Shown here: positions 10,801 through 19,629 of the stretch, in pieces | Numbering within the stretch: position 1 is the first letter of the stretch | Layout: every line of letters starts with the position of its first letter | Source: JAEXOD01 sp963663265 | GTDB taxonomy: Bacteria; Bacteroidota; Ignavibacteria; Ignavibacteriales; Melioribacteraceae | Direction: 5' to 3' | Assembly: GCA_963663265.2 (NCBI GenBank) | Contig: CAXXXM010000004.1 | Location: 124,001 to 188,000, forward strand | DNA length: 64,000 nucleotides | Position numbers and translations under genes: made by a program | Notes under the pieces: model-generated | Database searches by the model: none | What the model saw: the letters and a program-made list of their open reading frames with translations, nothing else | Told to the model about the DNA's origin: nothing

Positions 10801-11236
10801 CAGTTCCGCTTTTATCCAAAATTCTAAATCTGGAATTAACAACTGCAATAATGTGGTTTGGACCAACCGCTAAATATGGATCTGGAGGAATATACATTCC
10901 TTGGTCCGGAATTCCCTGAAAATTCTTTGTTAACACAAAGTCGCCGGCTTTTGGCTTTTCAGAACTGTTAATTAATGGATCAATATAATAATTTGAACCT
11001 TCTTCTCCTGTTGGTTTTATTACATTTTCAACATCTGGAAGGCGCATTCTTAAAAATTTGTTTTCGAACGGTTTAGGTCGAAAACCTGGACCTTGAATCA
11101 CATCTTCAGTAAAACTGTTAGTATTTACAGTTACTCCTGAAGTTACTGATCCATTTGCAGGTCCTTGATAAATCTGTGCATCAAGCACAAGATTAAAAGC
11201 CAAGAAGAATAATACTATATAAGTAAATATTTTCAT
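7856..11236 (-). CDS. secreted T9SS protein with Ycf48/BNR-like propeller
   Basis: A 1126-residue protein exported by Sec (signal peptide ~1-20, ...AFNLVLDAQ) and then by T9SS. Residues ~90-520 form a Ser/Thr/Asn-rich region with an Asp-box-like style. Around 540-620 there is an Ig-like segment (VTAPDGGDHWVIGSSQNITW). Residues ~630-930 carry repeats of the type 'STDGG.TW..V' that match Ycf48/BNR propellers. Around 940-1030 is a fibronectin-like stretch (VELTSFSASKTGTKVFLTW). The last ~85 residues are the T9SS sorting domain (LEQNYPNPFNPSTSINFTL) ending QVKKMMLIK. It is monocistronic with a hairpin after the stop. No catalytic motif is visible; an adhesive or cell-surface role is a guess. Confidence 0.8.
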   Translation of the reverse strand: MKIFTYIVLFFLAFNLVLDAQIYQGPANGSVTSGVTVNTNSFTEDVIQGPGFRPKPFENKFLRMRLPDVENVIKPTGEEGSNYYIDPLINSSEKPKAGDFVLTKNFQGIPDQGMYIPPDPYLAVGPNHIIAVVNSRFRILDKSGTVIKTIEANTWYQSTLSNSDPFDPKVMYDHYADRWVMVWLNVGTSTSYFLVSISDDSDPTGVWYNYKFPSHVNGTTSAGNWADYQGVGYDENGIYITSNQFTFAGSFSYAKLRIINKAELYANTAGAVNYKDLWDIKTPSPNNNVFGLRPTRDYDNSSDYYLVNNSPYSTGTYFVVYKLTNPLTTPTLTAVTVPVTAYSDPNDASQLGSSNTIDGGDCNLRNEPVVKDGVLHLAHAVKSGTGGLYSSVRYCAINLTSNSTVTDVAMGADTYFHSYPAIAVDQNNNVVITYSRSSTTEYCGAFYTTKPSSSATLTGSKPVKAGLGTYYKTFGGDRNRWGDYNGAWTDPSNGNKIYVLTEYVASTNNWGTWIGELTYNEATTSILVTAPDGGDHWVIGSSQNITWTSQNVTNVKIEISTNNGTSWSTVVASVPATPSTYAYTVPNTPSGLCLIRISDVSNASISDVSNSTFTISTQLSAYDWEVVTSPVTTDLTYVSIVDADYAWICGEGGVVLKTDNGGLSWTKCTNVTGNVDLYAISGRSSTHAIVGDGSGNIYRTSDGGSTWTKVSTNSGSFINVLDYISPTLAYAQGDPTSSVWRLLKSTDDGVTWSLATSLAAASGEAGWNGAYDRIGTNVWFGTNKTKIYKSTTGFEGPWTSGATGSSANSYGIAFSDPLNGIAVVNDGTNGLVMKTTNGGANWTNVTFPVTAQSNMADFVDGTPYVWVGTFQNGIVHSSDYGTTWTLDRLPAAVAGVNALKVYPDASNGIAVGAAGLILRSTMGSVVPVELTSFSASKTGTKVFLTWNTATETNNQGFEIQRKSAESNGNWNVIGFKNGFGTTTDPTSYSYNDDIVGLSNGTIYYRLKQVDYDGTYSFSDVISIENVTPKEFVLEQNYPNPFNPSTSINFTLPSNCNVKLEVYSVNGEKVATLVNETKSAGFHSVDFSATNVQNNFLSSGMYIYRIIATDIVTGNINSQVKKMMLIK

Positions 11237-11372
11237 GCTTTCCCCATATTATTTAATAAGTTAATTATTTATTACGGTAAACTAAATCTACTATAATTAA
11301 TTATTAAGATAATAAATTTATTGTTCCTTTGCTTAATAAAAAATTGGGCGAAACCTATTTTTTATAAAAAAA

Positions 11373-11396
11373 AGAGACTTAATAATTTAAGTCTCT
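11373..11396 (-). terminator. terminator of the ferredoxin gene
   Basis: AGAGACTTAA and its complement form a 10-bp stem with a 4-nt loop, followed on the minus strand by eight T residues. It lies ~28 nt past the ferredoxin stop. Confidence 0.8.
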
Positions 11397-11423
11397 CTAA
11401 AACTAAATGTATAAAAGATAAAA

Positions 11424-11672
11424 TTAAGCAGGATTATTTTGGTCTAAAATAATAGCTTCTACTGGACATTGTGGAATGCATTGTGGTTCATCAAAAAAGC
11501 CTTTGCACTCTGTACATTTTTCTGGTACAACGTATGTATGATCATCATTTAATGCTGGATATTCTTTACCATTATAAGTATAAGGAGTTCCAGCTGAATA
11601 AATAGCTGTATTTGGGCAATCGGCTTCGCAAGCACCGCAAGCAATGCATTCATCGGTAATCATTACTGACAT
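11424..11672 (-). CDS. 2[4Fe-4S] ferredoxin
   Basis: An 82-residue soluble electron carrier. The first cluster motif is CIACGACEADCP at residues 10-21. The second is CTECKGFFDEPQCIPQCP at ~53-70, which has the longer spacing (C-x2-C-x8-C-x3-CP) typical of Allochromatium/Chlorobium-type ferredoxins, here with a short C-terminal tail. The start ATG at 11672 has GAGGAT upstream. Such ferredoxins serve low-potential electron transfer in anaerobic metabolism. The gene is monocistronic with a strong terminator; the redox partner cannot be read from the context. Confidence 0.93.
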   Translation of the reverse strand: MSVMITDECIACGACEADCPNTAIYSAGTPYTYNGKEYPALNDDHTYVVPEKCTECKGFFDEPQCIPQCPVEAIILDQNNPA

Positions 11673-11909
11673 AATAAATCCTCTATAAAAAGTTGTTAAA
11701 ATTGTTATAATATTAATTCAAACTGTATAGTAAATATAAATAATTTTTAAATAAAACTAAATAAAAAAACTTTTTTGTCTTTTTATTGAAGTTTTTCAAA
11801 ATTTCAATTATTTACCGATTAATTTCTGCTCTTTACCGATTTTTTGTATCAATCATTTGCATATTTTGCAATATTTACATTGTAAAAATTACTAAAAAAT
11901 GGAGATAAA

Positions 11910-12596
11910 ATGAGTAACCGAGTAAATAATTCAAGTGCCGTATTTGGAATTATTCTTATAGTTCTTGGAGGGTTGTTTTTACTTGATAACTATGGTATAA
12001 TGGATTTTACTATCCCAAATTTCGTTTTTAAGTGGCAGTCGTTGTTGATGATAATTGGAGCATTGCTTGTTATCTCTTCAAGAAATAGGAGTGCCGGAAT
12101 TGTTTTACTTGTAATAGGTTTTTTGGGATATTTGCCTCAATTTTGGCCTATTTTGCTAATTTTGTTAGGTCTTTTTGTTATTTTGAAGCAAAACCATAGA
12201 ACAAAAAAATATATTAATCATTTTGAGAATCTTAATAATACTTCAGAAAATTCCGAAGATTATATTAATGATATCGCAATATTTGGAGGCGGTAAAAAAA
12301 TAATCCAGTCATCAAATTTTAAGGGTGGCAAAATTACTGCTATTTTTGGAGGTTCTGAAATTGATTTATATGATTCAACGTTAGCTGAGGGAGTTAACTA
12401 TTTAGATATTGCAGCAATTTTTGGTGGCACTACATTATATATCCCAAAAGATTGGAAAGTCGAAATTGATTTAATCCCAATTTTTGGAGGATTTTCCGAT
12501 AGCCGTCGTAAAGACCCAAATGCTGTTCCTAATACCACTAAAAAATTAATAATAAAAGGGTTAGTTCTATTTGGTGGTGGAGAAATAAAAGACTAA
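11910..12596 (+). CDS. LiaF-like membrane protein, copy 1
   Basis: A 228-residue protein with an N-terminal membrane part of about four helices (residues ~8-105, LiaI/LiaF-type transmembrane region) and a C-terminal part (~120-228) in which the motif IFGG or LFGG recurs about five times. That beta-repeat is typical of LiaF 'cell wall-active antibiotic response' domains. LiaF proteins restrain envelope-stress two-component systems. Here it is the first gene of a five-gene plus-strand run with a paralogue, a LytS-type kinase and a LytTR regulator, which supports an envelope-sensing role. RBS GGAG lies 7 nt before the ATG. The sensed signal is not evident. Confidence 0.8.
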   Translation: MSNRVNNSSAVFGIILIVLGGLFLLDNYGIMDFTIPNFVFKWQSLLMIIGALLVISSRNRSAGIVLLVIGFLGYLPQFWPILLILLGLFVILKQNHRTKKYINHFENLNNTSENSEDYINDIAIFGGGKKIIQSSNFKGGKITAIFGGSEIDLYDSTLAEGVNYLDIAAIFGGTTLYIPKDWKVEIDLIPIFGGFSDSRRKDPNAVPNTTKKLIIKGLVLFGGGEIKD

Positions 12597-12618
12597 AATA
12601 GTTTGAATGGAGAATTTT

Positions 12619-13320
12619 ATGAAAAACACACAAGCTCAAAAAAAATTAGGTTTTATACTTATAATTATTGGTATTCTTTTAACAGTACAAATCTTTTTTA
12701 AACCTTTTGACTTAGTATACAATACTTGGGGCACAATCTTAATGGTTGTTGGTATTATCTCTTTAGTTGTCTCAAAAAAAGTGTTCCCAGGTTTATTTAT
12801 GTTTTATTTGGGCATTATTGTTATGTTAAGCGAAAATAATAATTTATCTGTTATTGATTATTTAATTGATACATGGCCTATTTTATTAGTCCTTTTTGGA
12901 TTTTCAATTATCTTAAATGGATTTTTCAAAAAGGAAAAAAAGCATGAATGCGAATTTGAAGAAGTTAAAATAAATGGTGACACTCAAAACTTTATTGATG
13001 AATCAGCTATTTTGAATGCAAAAAAAATAGAAATTTCCGGCAATAATTTTAAGGGTGGAAAACTAACTGCATTATTAGGTGGAATGGATGTATTTTTAGA
13101 TAACATTTCCTCTAATCAGCAAATAAAGTTGGAATGCAGCATTATTATGGGTGGAATTAAATTACATGTTCCTAATGATGTTAAAGTTAATTTATTGATA
13201 ACTCCTATTTTTGGAGGAGTTGACGATAAAAGGAAAAAATTTGTCAATATTGATTCCGTGAATAAAGTTTTAACAATTCAAGGAACAATAATTTTTGGCG
13301 GTATTGAAATTAAAAATTAG
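12619..13320 (+). CDS. LiaF-like membrane protein, copy 2
   Basis: Paralogue of the preceding gene with the same layout: ~4 membrane helices in residues ~8-105, then a C-terminal domain with spaced LLGG, MGG, IFGG and IFGG motifs. The pair is diverged, so the duplication is old. The frame is open from an ATG at 12607, but the GGAG inside that codon's neighbourhood (12609-12612) sits 6 nt before the ATG at 12619, which is the more likely start (MKNTQAQKK). It lies only 22 nt past copy 1 and 8 nt before the kinase gene. It may form a hetero-oligomer with copy 1 (inference). Confidence 0.78.
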   Translation: MKNTQAQKKLGFILIIIGILLTVQIFFKPFDLVYNTWGTILMVVGIISLVVSKKVFPGLFMFYLGIIVMLSENNNLSVIDYLIDTWPILLVLFGFSIILNGFFKKEKKHECEFEEVKINGDTQNFIDESAILNAKKIEISGNNFKGGKLTALLGGMDVFLDNISSNQQIKLECSIIMGGIKLHVPNDVKVNLLITPIFGGVDDKRKKFVNIDSVNKVLTIQGTIIFGGIEIKN

Positions 13321-13328
13321 AGAATTTT

Positions 13329-14384
13329 ATGTTTAATCCTTACTTTAAAAATACTTATTGGTTCGTTGGATATTTAACAATTTGGATAATAATTATTTTT
13401 CTGCAATTTGTTTTATTAACTGTATCGGCTGATATTTCTATTGCTTATGCTTTAATTGATTCTGTTATTTTTAACAGCTTATTTGCTTTAATCGGTTTAA
13501 GTTTATGGTTTCCTGTAAAGTTCATTTCTTTTGAACATAACTCTCCTATCCGAATATTAATAAATCATACTGTAGGAGCATTAACTGTTTCTGCTATTTG
13601 GGTCGGTTTAGCATATTTTTGTGTTAGTTATTCAATTACTTTAACAAGAACTGAATCTAATTTTTTGTATTCCAGTCTATTTGTAAGATATATTATAGGG
13701 GTGTTATATTATATAATTATTGTTGCTGTTGATTATATTATCATTTATTATAATAATTTTAAAGATAAACTATTAAAGGAAGCCGAGTTAAAAAGACTTG
13801 TAAAAGAAGCTGAATTAAAATCGTTAAAATACCAGATAAATCCTCATTTTATATTTAACAGTCTTAATTCTATTAGTTCTTTAACAATTACAGATCCATC
13901 CAAAGCTCAAGAAATGACAATTAAACTATCCTCTTTTATTAGGTCAACTTTGTCAAAAACTGATACTCAACTGACAAAACTTTCTGAAGAACTAAAAAAC
14001 GTTAAGCTTTATTTGGAAATTGAAAAAATTCGCTTTGAAGGAAAATTTCATTACCTTGAGAACGTTGATAAAACTTGTTGCGATTTATTTATACCAAATA
14101 TGCTTTTACAACCTGTTTTTGAAAACGCTATTAAACATGGAGTTTATGAATCGTTAGATACAGTAGATATAATAACTAACTGTACAAAAGATGATGATTA
14201 TATTAAAATTGTTGTTCAAAATAATTATGATAAAGATTCTGTACCAAGAAAAGGAGAAGGAATTGGGCTAAAAAACATTAAAAATAGACTCGAATTATTG
14301 TATAAACAAACTAATCTAATTACAATTAATAAAACTGATAGTTTATTTACTGTAACTATTTTTATTCCATTAAAGGTGAATTAA
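13329..14384 (+). CDS. LytS-type sensor histidine kinase
   Basis: A 351-residue membrane kinase. Residues 1-150 hold about four hydrophobic helices and no large extracytoplasmic domain. A short coiled coil (KLLKEAELKRLVKEAELKS) leads into the His_kinase domain, with the phospho-acceptor motif YQINPHFIFNSLN near 170-185. The ATPase part has the N-box FENAIKHGV near 260 and GEGIGLKNIKNRLELLY near 320. It should phosphorylate the LytTR regulator encoded immediately after; the two genes overlap at ATGA-type spacing (14384). With no obvious sensor domain, the adjacent LiaF-like proteins may be the input, as in Lia systems (inference). Confidence 0.88.
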   Translation: MFNPYFKNTYWFVGYLTIWIIIIFLQFVLLTVSADISIAYALIDSVIFNSLFALIGLSLWFPVKFISFEHNSPIRILINHTVGALTVSAIWVGLAYFCVSYSITLTRTESNFLYSSLFVRYIIGVLYYIIIVAVDYIIIYYNNFKDKLLKEAELKRLVKEAELKSLKYQINPHFIFNSLNSISSLTITDPSKAQEMTIKLSSFIRSTLSKTDTQLTKLSEELKNVKLYLEIEKIRFEGKFHYLENVDKTCCDLFIPNMLLQPVFENAIKHGVYESLDTVDIITNCTKDDDYIKIVVQNNYDKDSVPRKGEGIGLKNIKNRLELLYKQTNLITINKTDSLFTVTIFIPLKVN

Positions 14385-15127
14385 TGAAAATAAAAACCAT
14401 AATTATAGATGATGAAGTTTTAGCGAGAAATATTATAAAAACTTATCTAAATGATAATCCAGAATTTGAATTATTGGAAGAATGCAGTAACGGCTTTGAC
14501 GGATTAAAAGCAATTCAACAACTTAACCCCGACTTAATATTTTTAGATATTCAAATGCCAAAAATATCGGGATTTGAGATGCTTGAACTTTTAACAAATC
14601 CCCCGCTAATAATATTTTCAACAGCTTTTGACGATTTTGCTCTTAAAGCTTTTGAGGTTAGTGCAGTAGATTATTTACTAAAACCTTATTCTAAGGAACG
14701 TTTTAACGAAGCATTAAAAAAGGTTGAATCTTTAATTAAATCTCAAAATAAAGAAAATAACCCCGTTACAAAACTTATAGAACATTTAGATAACAATGAA
14801 TCTTTTATTAATAGAGTTGTAATTAAACAAAATAATAAAATAGTGATTGTTCCTACTGAAGATATAAATTATATAGAAGCAAACGATGATTATGTTACCA
14901 TCAATACTTCAACAGGCTCATTTTTAAAAGAAAAAACCATGAAATATTTTGAACAACATTTGGATCCAAACGAGTTCATACGTATACATCGTTCATACAT
15001 AGTTAAGTTAGCAGATATTAAACAAATTGAACTGCTTGAAAAAGAATCGTATCAAGTTTTTACACACAATAATAAAAAACTACCTGTTTCAAAAGCCGGT
15101 TATCAAAAATTGAAACAGTTTTTTTAA
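14384..15127 (+). CDS. LytTR-family response regulator
   Basis: A 247-residue regulator. The receiver domain (residues 1-~120) has the acidic pair near the N-terminus (IIDDE), the phospho-acceptor in DLIFLDIQMPKISG (Asp ~54), a conserved Ser/Thr (FSTAF) and KPYS lysine. The C-terminal LytTR DNA-binding domain (~145-247) includes DINYIEANDDYVTINT and FIRIHRSYIVKLADI. It is translationally coupled to the kinase gene. Likely targets are envelope or extracellular functions; autoregulation is possible but no LytTR-type direct repeat was identified upstream. Confidence 0.92.
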   Translation: MKIKTIIIDDEVLARNIIKTYLNDNPEFELLEECSNGFDGLKAIQQLNPDLIFLDIQMPKISGFEMLELLTNPPLIIFSTAFDDFALKAFEVSAVDYLLKPYSKERFNEALKKVESLIKSQNKENNPVTKLIEHLDNNESFINRVVIKQNNKIVIVPTEDINYIEANDDYVTINTSTGSFLKEKTMKYFEQHLDPNEFIRIHRSYIVKLADIKQIELLEKESYQVFTHNNKKLPVSKAGYQKLKQFF

Positions 15128-15191
15128 AATATGTTAAATAATTACTAAATTAATCCGATAATAGTGTCATGTTTAATTTATCGAGGGGTAT

Positions 15192-17267
15192 ATGAATTGG
15201 TTTAGTAATTTAGTTATTTCAAAAAAATTGATGTTATCTTATGCAATAATTTTAATTATTATATGCATAATTGGATACGATGGAGTAAAATCATTATCAA
15301 CTTTAAACGATAACTCAAGCGAAATGTATTGGAGAGTTTCTCTCCCTTTAGAAGAAATTAATAAGATAACAAACTCATTCCAACAAGTTAGAGTATTAAC
15401 TCACGAGCTAATCAAGGAAAAAGAATCAAACAAACAACAAGAAATACTTAGAAAAATTGAAGAAAACTTTTTACAGATCAATAACTACTCTAATGACTTA
15501 AAAGATCATTACAAATCTGCTGAAGGGCAAAAATTATTTGGTGACTTTTACAGTAAATTCAAATCTTTTGAATCAAATTTTAATGAAGTAAAAAGACTTA
15601 CTTTTAACAACCAAGCAGAAGAAGCTGAAAACTACATGGTTAACAATGGCACTACTGAATTAGCTGATGAAACTTTAAAGCTAATTACCGATATGGCTAA
15701 TTTTAAAAGCATGAGGGCTAAACAATTTTCAGAGCGAAATTCAGAAATATATCAATCATCTAAGCAATTTATGATTTTTCTGATAATTCTTTCAATTGGT
15801 TTGGGTATTTTCTTTGGTTATATTATCTCTAAAGCTATAAGTGTTCCTATTAATAAAACACTTGGTATTATTAACAAATTAGCTGCAGGTGAACTTAACC
15901 ATAGACTTAATATTAATCAACAAGATGAAATTGGTAAAATGTCTTTAGCAATAGATCATTTTTGCGATAAATTGAACAAATTTTCTAATTCAATGTTAAA
16001 AGTCTCTGAGGGAGATTTATCTTTTAACGAAGAATTGTTAAGTAATCAAGACCAATTAACACCATCATTTAACAAAATAATTAATACTTTACGGTCGCTG
16101 ATAGAAGAGACAAATAAGTTAACAAATGCTGCAACTGAAGGGAATTTAAACGAGCGAGCAGATACTTCGGGATATAAAGGCGGATATAAAGATTTATTAA
16201 TAGGTATTAATCAAATGCTCGATAGTGTAATTTTACCTATTCAAGATAGCAACAGGTTGTTATCTATAATGAGTGAAGGCGATTTCAGAATTAAATTTGA
16301 GAAGCAGTATAAAGGACAACATCAATTAATTTTAGACAATATTAAAAATCTTAAAAATTCCCTATCTTATATAATAAATGAAGTAGTTGAATCCATCAAT
16401 GCTACAGCAAGTGCAAGTAGCCAAATTTCGGCAAGCACCGAAGAAATGGCATCCGGAGCACACGAACAAAGTGCTCAAGCAAGTGAAGTAACTGGTGCTA
16501 TTGCTCAAATGACACAAACTATCTTGGATACTACAAAAAATGCTAATAAAGCAGCTGAAACAGCAAAAAAAGCCGGTACAATTGCTAAAGAAGGTGGAAA
16601 AGTAGTTAGAGGAACTGTTGATGGAATGAAAAAAATTGCCGAAGTTGTAAATGAGGCATCAGTTACAGTAGAAAATTTAGGAAAAAGTAGTGATGAAATA
16701 GGTAATATTATTCAGGTTATTAATGATATTGCAGATCAAACTAATCTTTTGGCTTTAAATGCAGCTATTGAAGCCGCAAGAGCCGGTGAACAAGGAAGAG
16801 GTTTTGCTGTTGTAGCTGATGAAGTTAGAAAACTTGCCGAAAGAACATCCAAAGCCACTAAAGAAATTGCTGAAATGATTAAGCAAATTCAAAAAGAAAC
16901 AGCAGATGCCGTTGTTTCTATGAAATTAGGAACAAGCGAAGTCGAAAAAGGCAGAACTCTTGCTGATAAAGCAGGCAAATCTTTGGAAGATATTATAACC
17001 GGCTCGTCTGAAGTAGTTGACATTGCCACTCAAGTAGCTGCCGCAAGTGAAGAACAATCTTCCGCTTCTGAAATTATTTCAACCAATATCGAAAGTATTA
17101 ACAATGTATCTCAAGAATTTGCCAGTGGAATTCAACAAGTTGCAAGGGCTGCCGAAGACTTGAATAGATTAACTGATAACTTACAAAGCTTAATTAATCA
17201 ATTCAAAATTGAACAAAGTTCACATCAAGAAAATAATAAAACTAAAAAATTGGCTTTTAGGAATTAA
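15192..17267 (+). CDS. methyl-accepting chemotaxis protein
   Basis: A 691-residue chemoreceptor. TM1 is residues ~12-30. A four-helix-bundle sensor domain (~35-190) has no metal or PAS motif. TM2 (~193-213) is followed by HAMP (~214-268), a second HAMP-like linker region (~270-395), and a signalling domain (~400-680) with the conserved tip (VINDIADQTNLLALNAAIEA, then ARAGEQGRGFAVVADEVRKL). It has no CheR/CheB-tethering pentapeptide. It is 64 nt downstream of the LytTR gene and may be co-transcribed. No other chemotaxis or flagellar genes are in the window. Confidence 0.92.
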   Translation: MNWFSNLVISKKLMLSYAIILIIICIIGYDGVKSLSTLNDNSSEMYWRVSLPLEEINKITNSFQQVRVLTHELIKEKESNKQQEILRKIEENFLQINNYSNDLKDHYKSAEGQKLFGDFYSKFKSFESNFNEVKRLTFNNQAEEAENYMVNNGTTELADETLKLITDMANFKSMRAKQFSERNSEIYQSSKQFMIFLIILSIGLGIFFGYIISKAISVPINKTLGIINKLAAGELNHRLNINQQDEIGKMSLAIDHFCDKLNKFSNSMLKVSEGDLSFNEELLSNQDQLTPSFNKIINTLRSLIEETNKLTNAATEGNLNERADTSGYKGGYKDLLIGINQMLDSVILPIQDSNRLLSIMSEGDFRIKFEKQYKGQHQLILDNIKNLKNSLSYIINEVVESINATASASSQISASTEEMASGAHEQSAQASEVTGAIAQMTQTILDTTKNANKAAETAKKAGTIAKEGGKVVRGTVDGMKKIAEVVNEASVTVENLGKSSDEIGNIIQVINDIADQTNLLALNAAIEAARAGEQGRGFAVVADEVRKLAERTSKATKEIAEMIKQIQKETADAVVSMKLGTSEVEKGRTLADKAGKSLEDIITGSSEVVDIATQVAAASEEQSSASEIISTNIESINNVSQEFASGIQQVARAAEDLNRLTDNLQSLINQFKIEQSSHQENNKTKKLAFRN

Positions 17268-17273
17268 ATAATT

Positions 17274-17305
17274 AAACCCTCAAAGAATTAAATCTTTGAG
17301 GGTTT
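17274..17305. terminator. bidirectional terminator between chemoreceptor gene and hemL
   Basis: AAACCCTCAAAGA and its exact complement make a 13-bp stem with a 6-nt loop, between convergent genes. A/T-rich runs on both sides fit intrinsic termination in both directions. Confidence 0.85.
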
Positions 17306-17334
17306 AAACTTTTGATATATTTATTTTATAAAAA

Positions 17335-18624
17335 TTACTGTATGTTTTTTAGAGCATTATAATTAGCTTCAATAGTTTTATCTAACATCGAATAAGTGTG
17401 GGCAGTTGAAACAAATAAAGCCTCGTACTGAGCCGGAGCCAAGTAAATTCCCTGCTCCAACATTTTATGAAAATATTTTCCATACAATTCTGTATTTGAT
17501 GTAATTGCATCACTAAAATTTTCAACTTTTTTATCAGTAAAAAACATACACATCATTGAATTGACTTGATTTAATGAATAGTTTAAATTTAGCTTTTTTA
17601 AGTTTTCCTTAAAACCATTTACTAAATAATTACTTTTTTCTTCTAACTCGGTATAAATTTGTATATGTTCTTTAATATACATTAAAGATGCATATCCGGC
17701 GGACATTGCCATTGGATTTCCACTTAATGTTCCGGCTTGATAAATTGGTCCAACCGGAGCAAGGGCTTCCATTATCTCCCTTTTTCCACCAAATGCTCCA
17801 ACAGGAAAACCCCCACCAATAATTTTTCCAAATGTGGTTAAATCCGGTTTAATTCCGTAATATTCCTGGGCACCACCCGGAGCAATTCTAAAACCGGTCA
17901 TTACTTCATCAAATATTAAAACAATTTTTTCTTCGGAGCATATAGCTCTAAGCTCTTCAAGAAATTCTTTTTTTGCCGGCACAACACCCATATTGCCACC
18001 AATTGGCTCAATAATAACTGCCGCAATATTATCTTTATGTAAACGTACTAACTCCTTTATACTATTGATGTTATTGTATTCAGCCAATAAAGTATCTAAT
18101 GCATTATTTGTTGTAACTCCCGGACTTGTAGGAACTCCGAGTGTTAATGCTCCAGAACCCGCTTTTATTAAAAAGTGATCAGCATGTCCATGATAACACC
18201 CTTCAAATTTAATAAACTTATCTCGCTTAGTATATCCTCTGGCTAAACGGATAGCACTCATTGTTGCTTCAGTACCGCTATTTACCATTCTAACCATCTC
18301 AACACTTGGTACAAGCTCGCTAATTAATTTTGCCATTTTAACTTCTAACTCAGTTGGAGCACCAAATGAAGTTCCGTTTGCCAACTGTTCCATTATAGCA
18401 TATTTAATAAATTGAGGACTATGACCAAATAAATGTGGACCCCAGCTTCCAATGTAATCGATGTATTCATTACCATCTACATCATACATTAATGCTCCTG
18501 CTCCCTTTTGAATAAAGACAGGATCTCCTCCAACCGATTTAAATGCTCTAACCGGTGAATTTACTCCACCCGGTATATATTGTTTTGCCTCATTAAAAAG
18601 GCTTATACTTTTTGAAAAATTCAT
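17335..18624 (-). CDS. hemL: glutamate-1-semialdehyde 2,1-aminomutase
   Basis: A PLP enzyme that converts glutamate-1-semialdehyde to 5-aminolevulinate, the second step of the C5 heme pathway. The 429-residue length is standard. Visible features are PGGVNSPVRAFKSVGG near the start, the GSW.HLFGH segment, the substrate/PLP loop NSGTEA, and the PLP lysine in TFGKIIGGGFPVGA (~264). It is the last gene of the ten-gene minus-strand heme operon, 1 nt after hemB, and is followed by a strong terminator. Confidence 0.97.
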   Translation of the reverse strand: MNFSKSISLFNEAKQYIPGGVNSPVRAFKSVGGDPVFIQKGAGALMYDVDGNEYIDYIGSWGPHLFGHSPQFIKYAIMEQLANGTSFGAPTELEVKMAKLISELVPSVEMVRMVNSGTEATMSAIRLARGYTKRDKFIKFEGCYHGHADHFLIKAGSGALTLGVPTSPGVTTNNALDTLLAEYNNINSIKELVRLHKDNIAAVIIEPIGGNMGVVPAKKEFLEELRAICSEEKIVLIFDEVMTGFRIAPGGAQEYYGIKPDLTTFGKIIGGGFPVGAFGGKREIMEALAPVGPIYQAGTLSGNPMAMSAGYASLMYIKEHIQIYTELEEKSNYLVNGFKENLKKLNLNYSLNQVNSMMCMFFTDKKVENFSDAITSNTELYGKYFHKMLEQGIYLAPAQYEALFVSTAHTYSMLDKTIEANYNALKNIQ

Positions 18625-18625
18625 G

Positions 18626-19618
18626 TTAACTCTTATAATTAATTCTATTTAAGTACTTTGCTGTATCCTTTGCAAAATAAGTCAAAATCATATCAGCACC
18701 GGCACGTTTTATTGCTGTTAATGATTCAATCATGACCCTTTCTTCATCAATCCAATCCATTTTCCCTGCGGCTTTAATCATTGAATATTCTCCACTAACC
18801 TGATATGCTGCTGTTGGCATTTGATAACTTTGTTTAACCCTATATAAAACATCAAGATAAGCACCTGCAGGTTTAACCATTATTATATCAGCCCCCTCAT
18901 CAATATCTAACTCAGCTTCCAACATAGCTTCATTTGTATTGGCAATATCCATTTGATGTGATCTTCTATCACCAAATTTTGGTGTCGATTCAGCAGCATC
19001 TCTAAAAGGCCCATAATAACCAGAAGCATATTTAACTGCATAACTCATTATTGGAATGTTTTGAAACCCATTTTCATCAAGGACTTTACGAATTTCATAA
19101 ATCCTACCATCCATCATGTCAGAAGGGGCAATAATATCAGCTCCCGCTTTTGCATGCGATAAAGCCTCTTTAGCAAGCAAACTGTTAGTTTCATCATTTA
19201 GTATCTCATCACCTCTTAAAACTCCACAATGACCATGTGAAGTGTATTCACATAAGCATACATCGGTAATCACAACAAGATTTTTAACATTTTTCTTAAT
19301 TGCTCTCACCGCTTGCTGAATTATTCCATTATCATCATAAGCTTCTGAACCCACTTCATCTTTGTGTTCAGGAATACCAAACAAAATAATTGCCGGTATG
19401 CCAAGTTCAACAAGTTCTTTACATTCTTCAACCAAAATATCAACAGACATTTGATATACATTTGGCATACTGCGAATTTCTTTTTTTACATTAGAACCAT
19501 GTACCACAAACATTGGATAAATTAAGTCATCTTTAGATAAACTTGTTTCGCGTACCATATTTCTAATAATAGGATTCATCCTTAATCTACGCATTCTTTT
19601 AACAGGGAAAAATGCCAT
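18626..19618 (-). CDS. hemB: delta-aminolevulinic acid dehydratase (porphobilinogen synthase)
   Basis: Condenses two 5-aminolevulinates to porphobilinogen. It has 330 residues, the usual length. The metal site DVCLCEYTSHGHCG has the three cysteines of the zinc-dependent class. Schiff-base lysines are in SYAVKYASGYYGPFRDA and IMVKPAGAYLDV. RBS AGAGG lies just upstream of the ATG at 19618. It sits between hemY (11 nt) and hemL (1 nt) in the operon. Confidence 0.97.
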   Translation of the reverse strand: MAFFPVKRMRRLRMNPIIRNMVRETSLSKDDLIYPMFVVHGSNVKKEIRSMPNVYQMSVDILVEECKELVELGIPAIILFGIPEHKDEVGSEAYDDNGIIQQAVRAIKKNVKNLVVITDVCLCEYTSHGHCGVLRGDEILNDETNSLLAKEALSHAKAGADIIAPSDMMDGRIYEIRKVLDENGFQNIPIMSYAVKYASGYYGPFRDAAESTPKFGDRRSHQMDIANTNEAMLEAELDIDEGADIIMVKPAGAYLDVLYRVKQSYQMPTAAYQVSGEYSMIKAAGKMDWIDEERVMIESLTAIKRAGADMILTYFAKDTAKYLNRINYKS

Positions 19619-19629
19619 ATAAACCTCTT

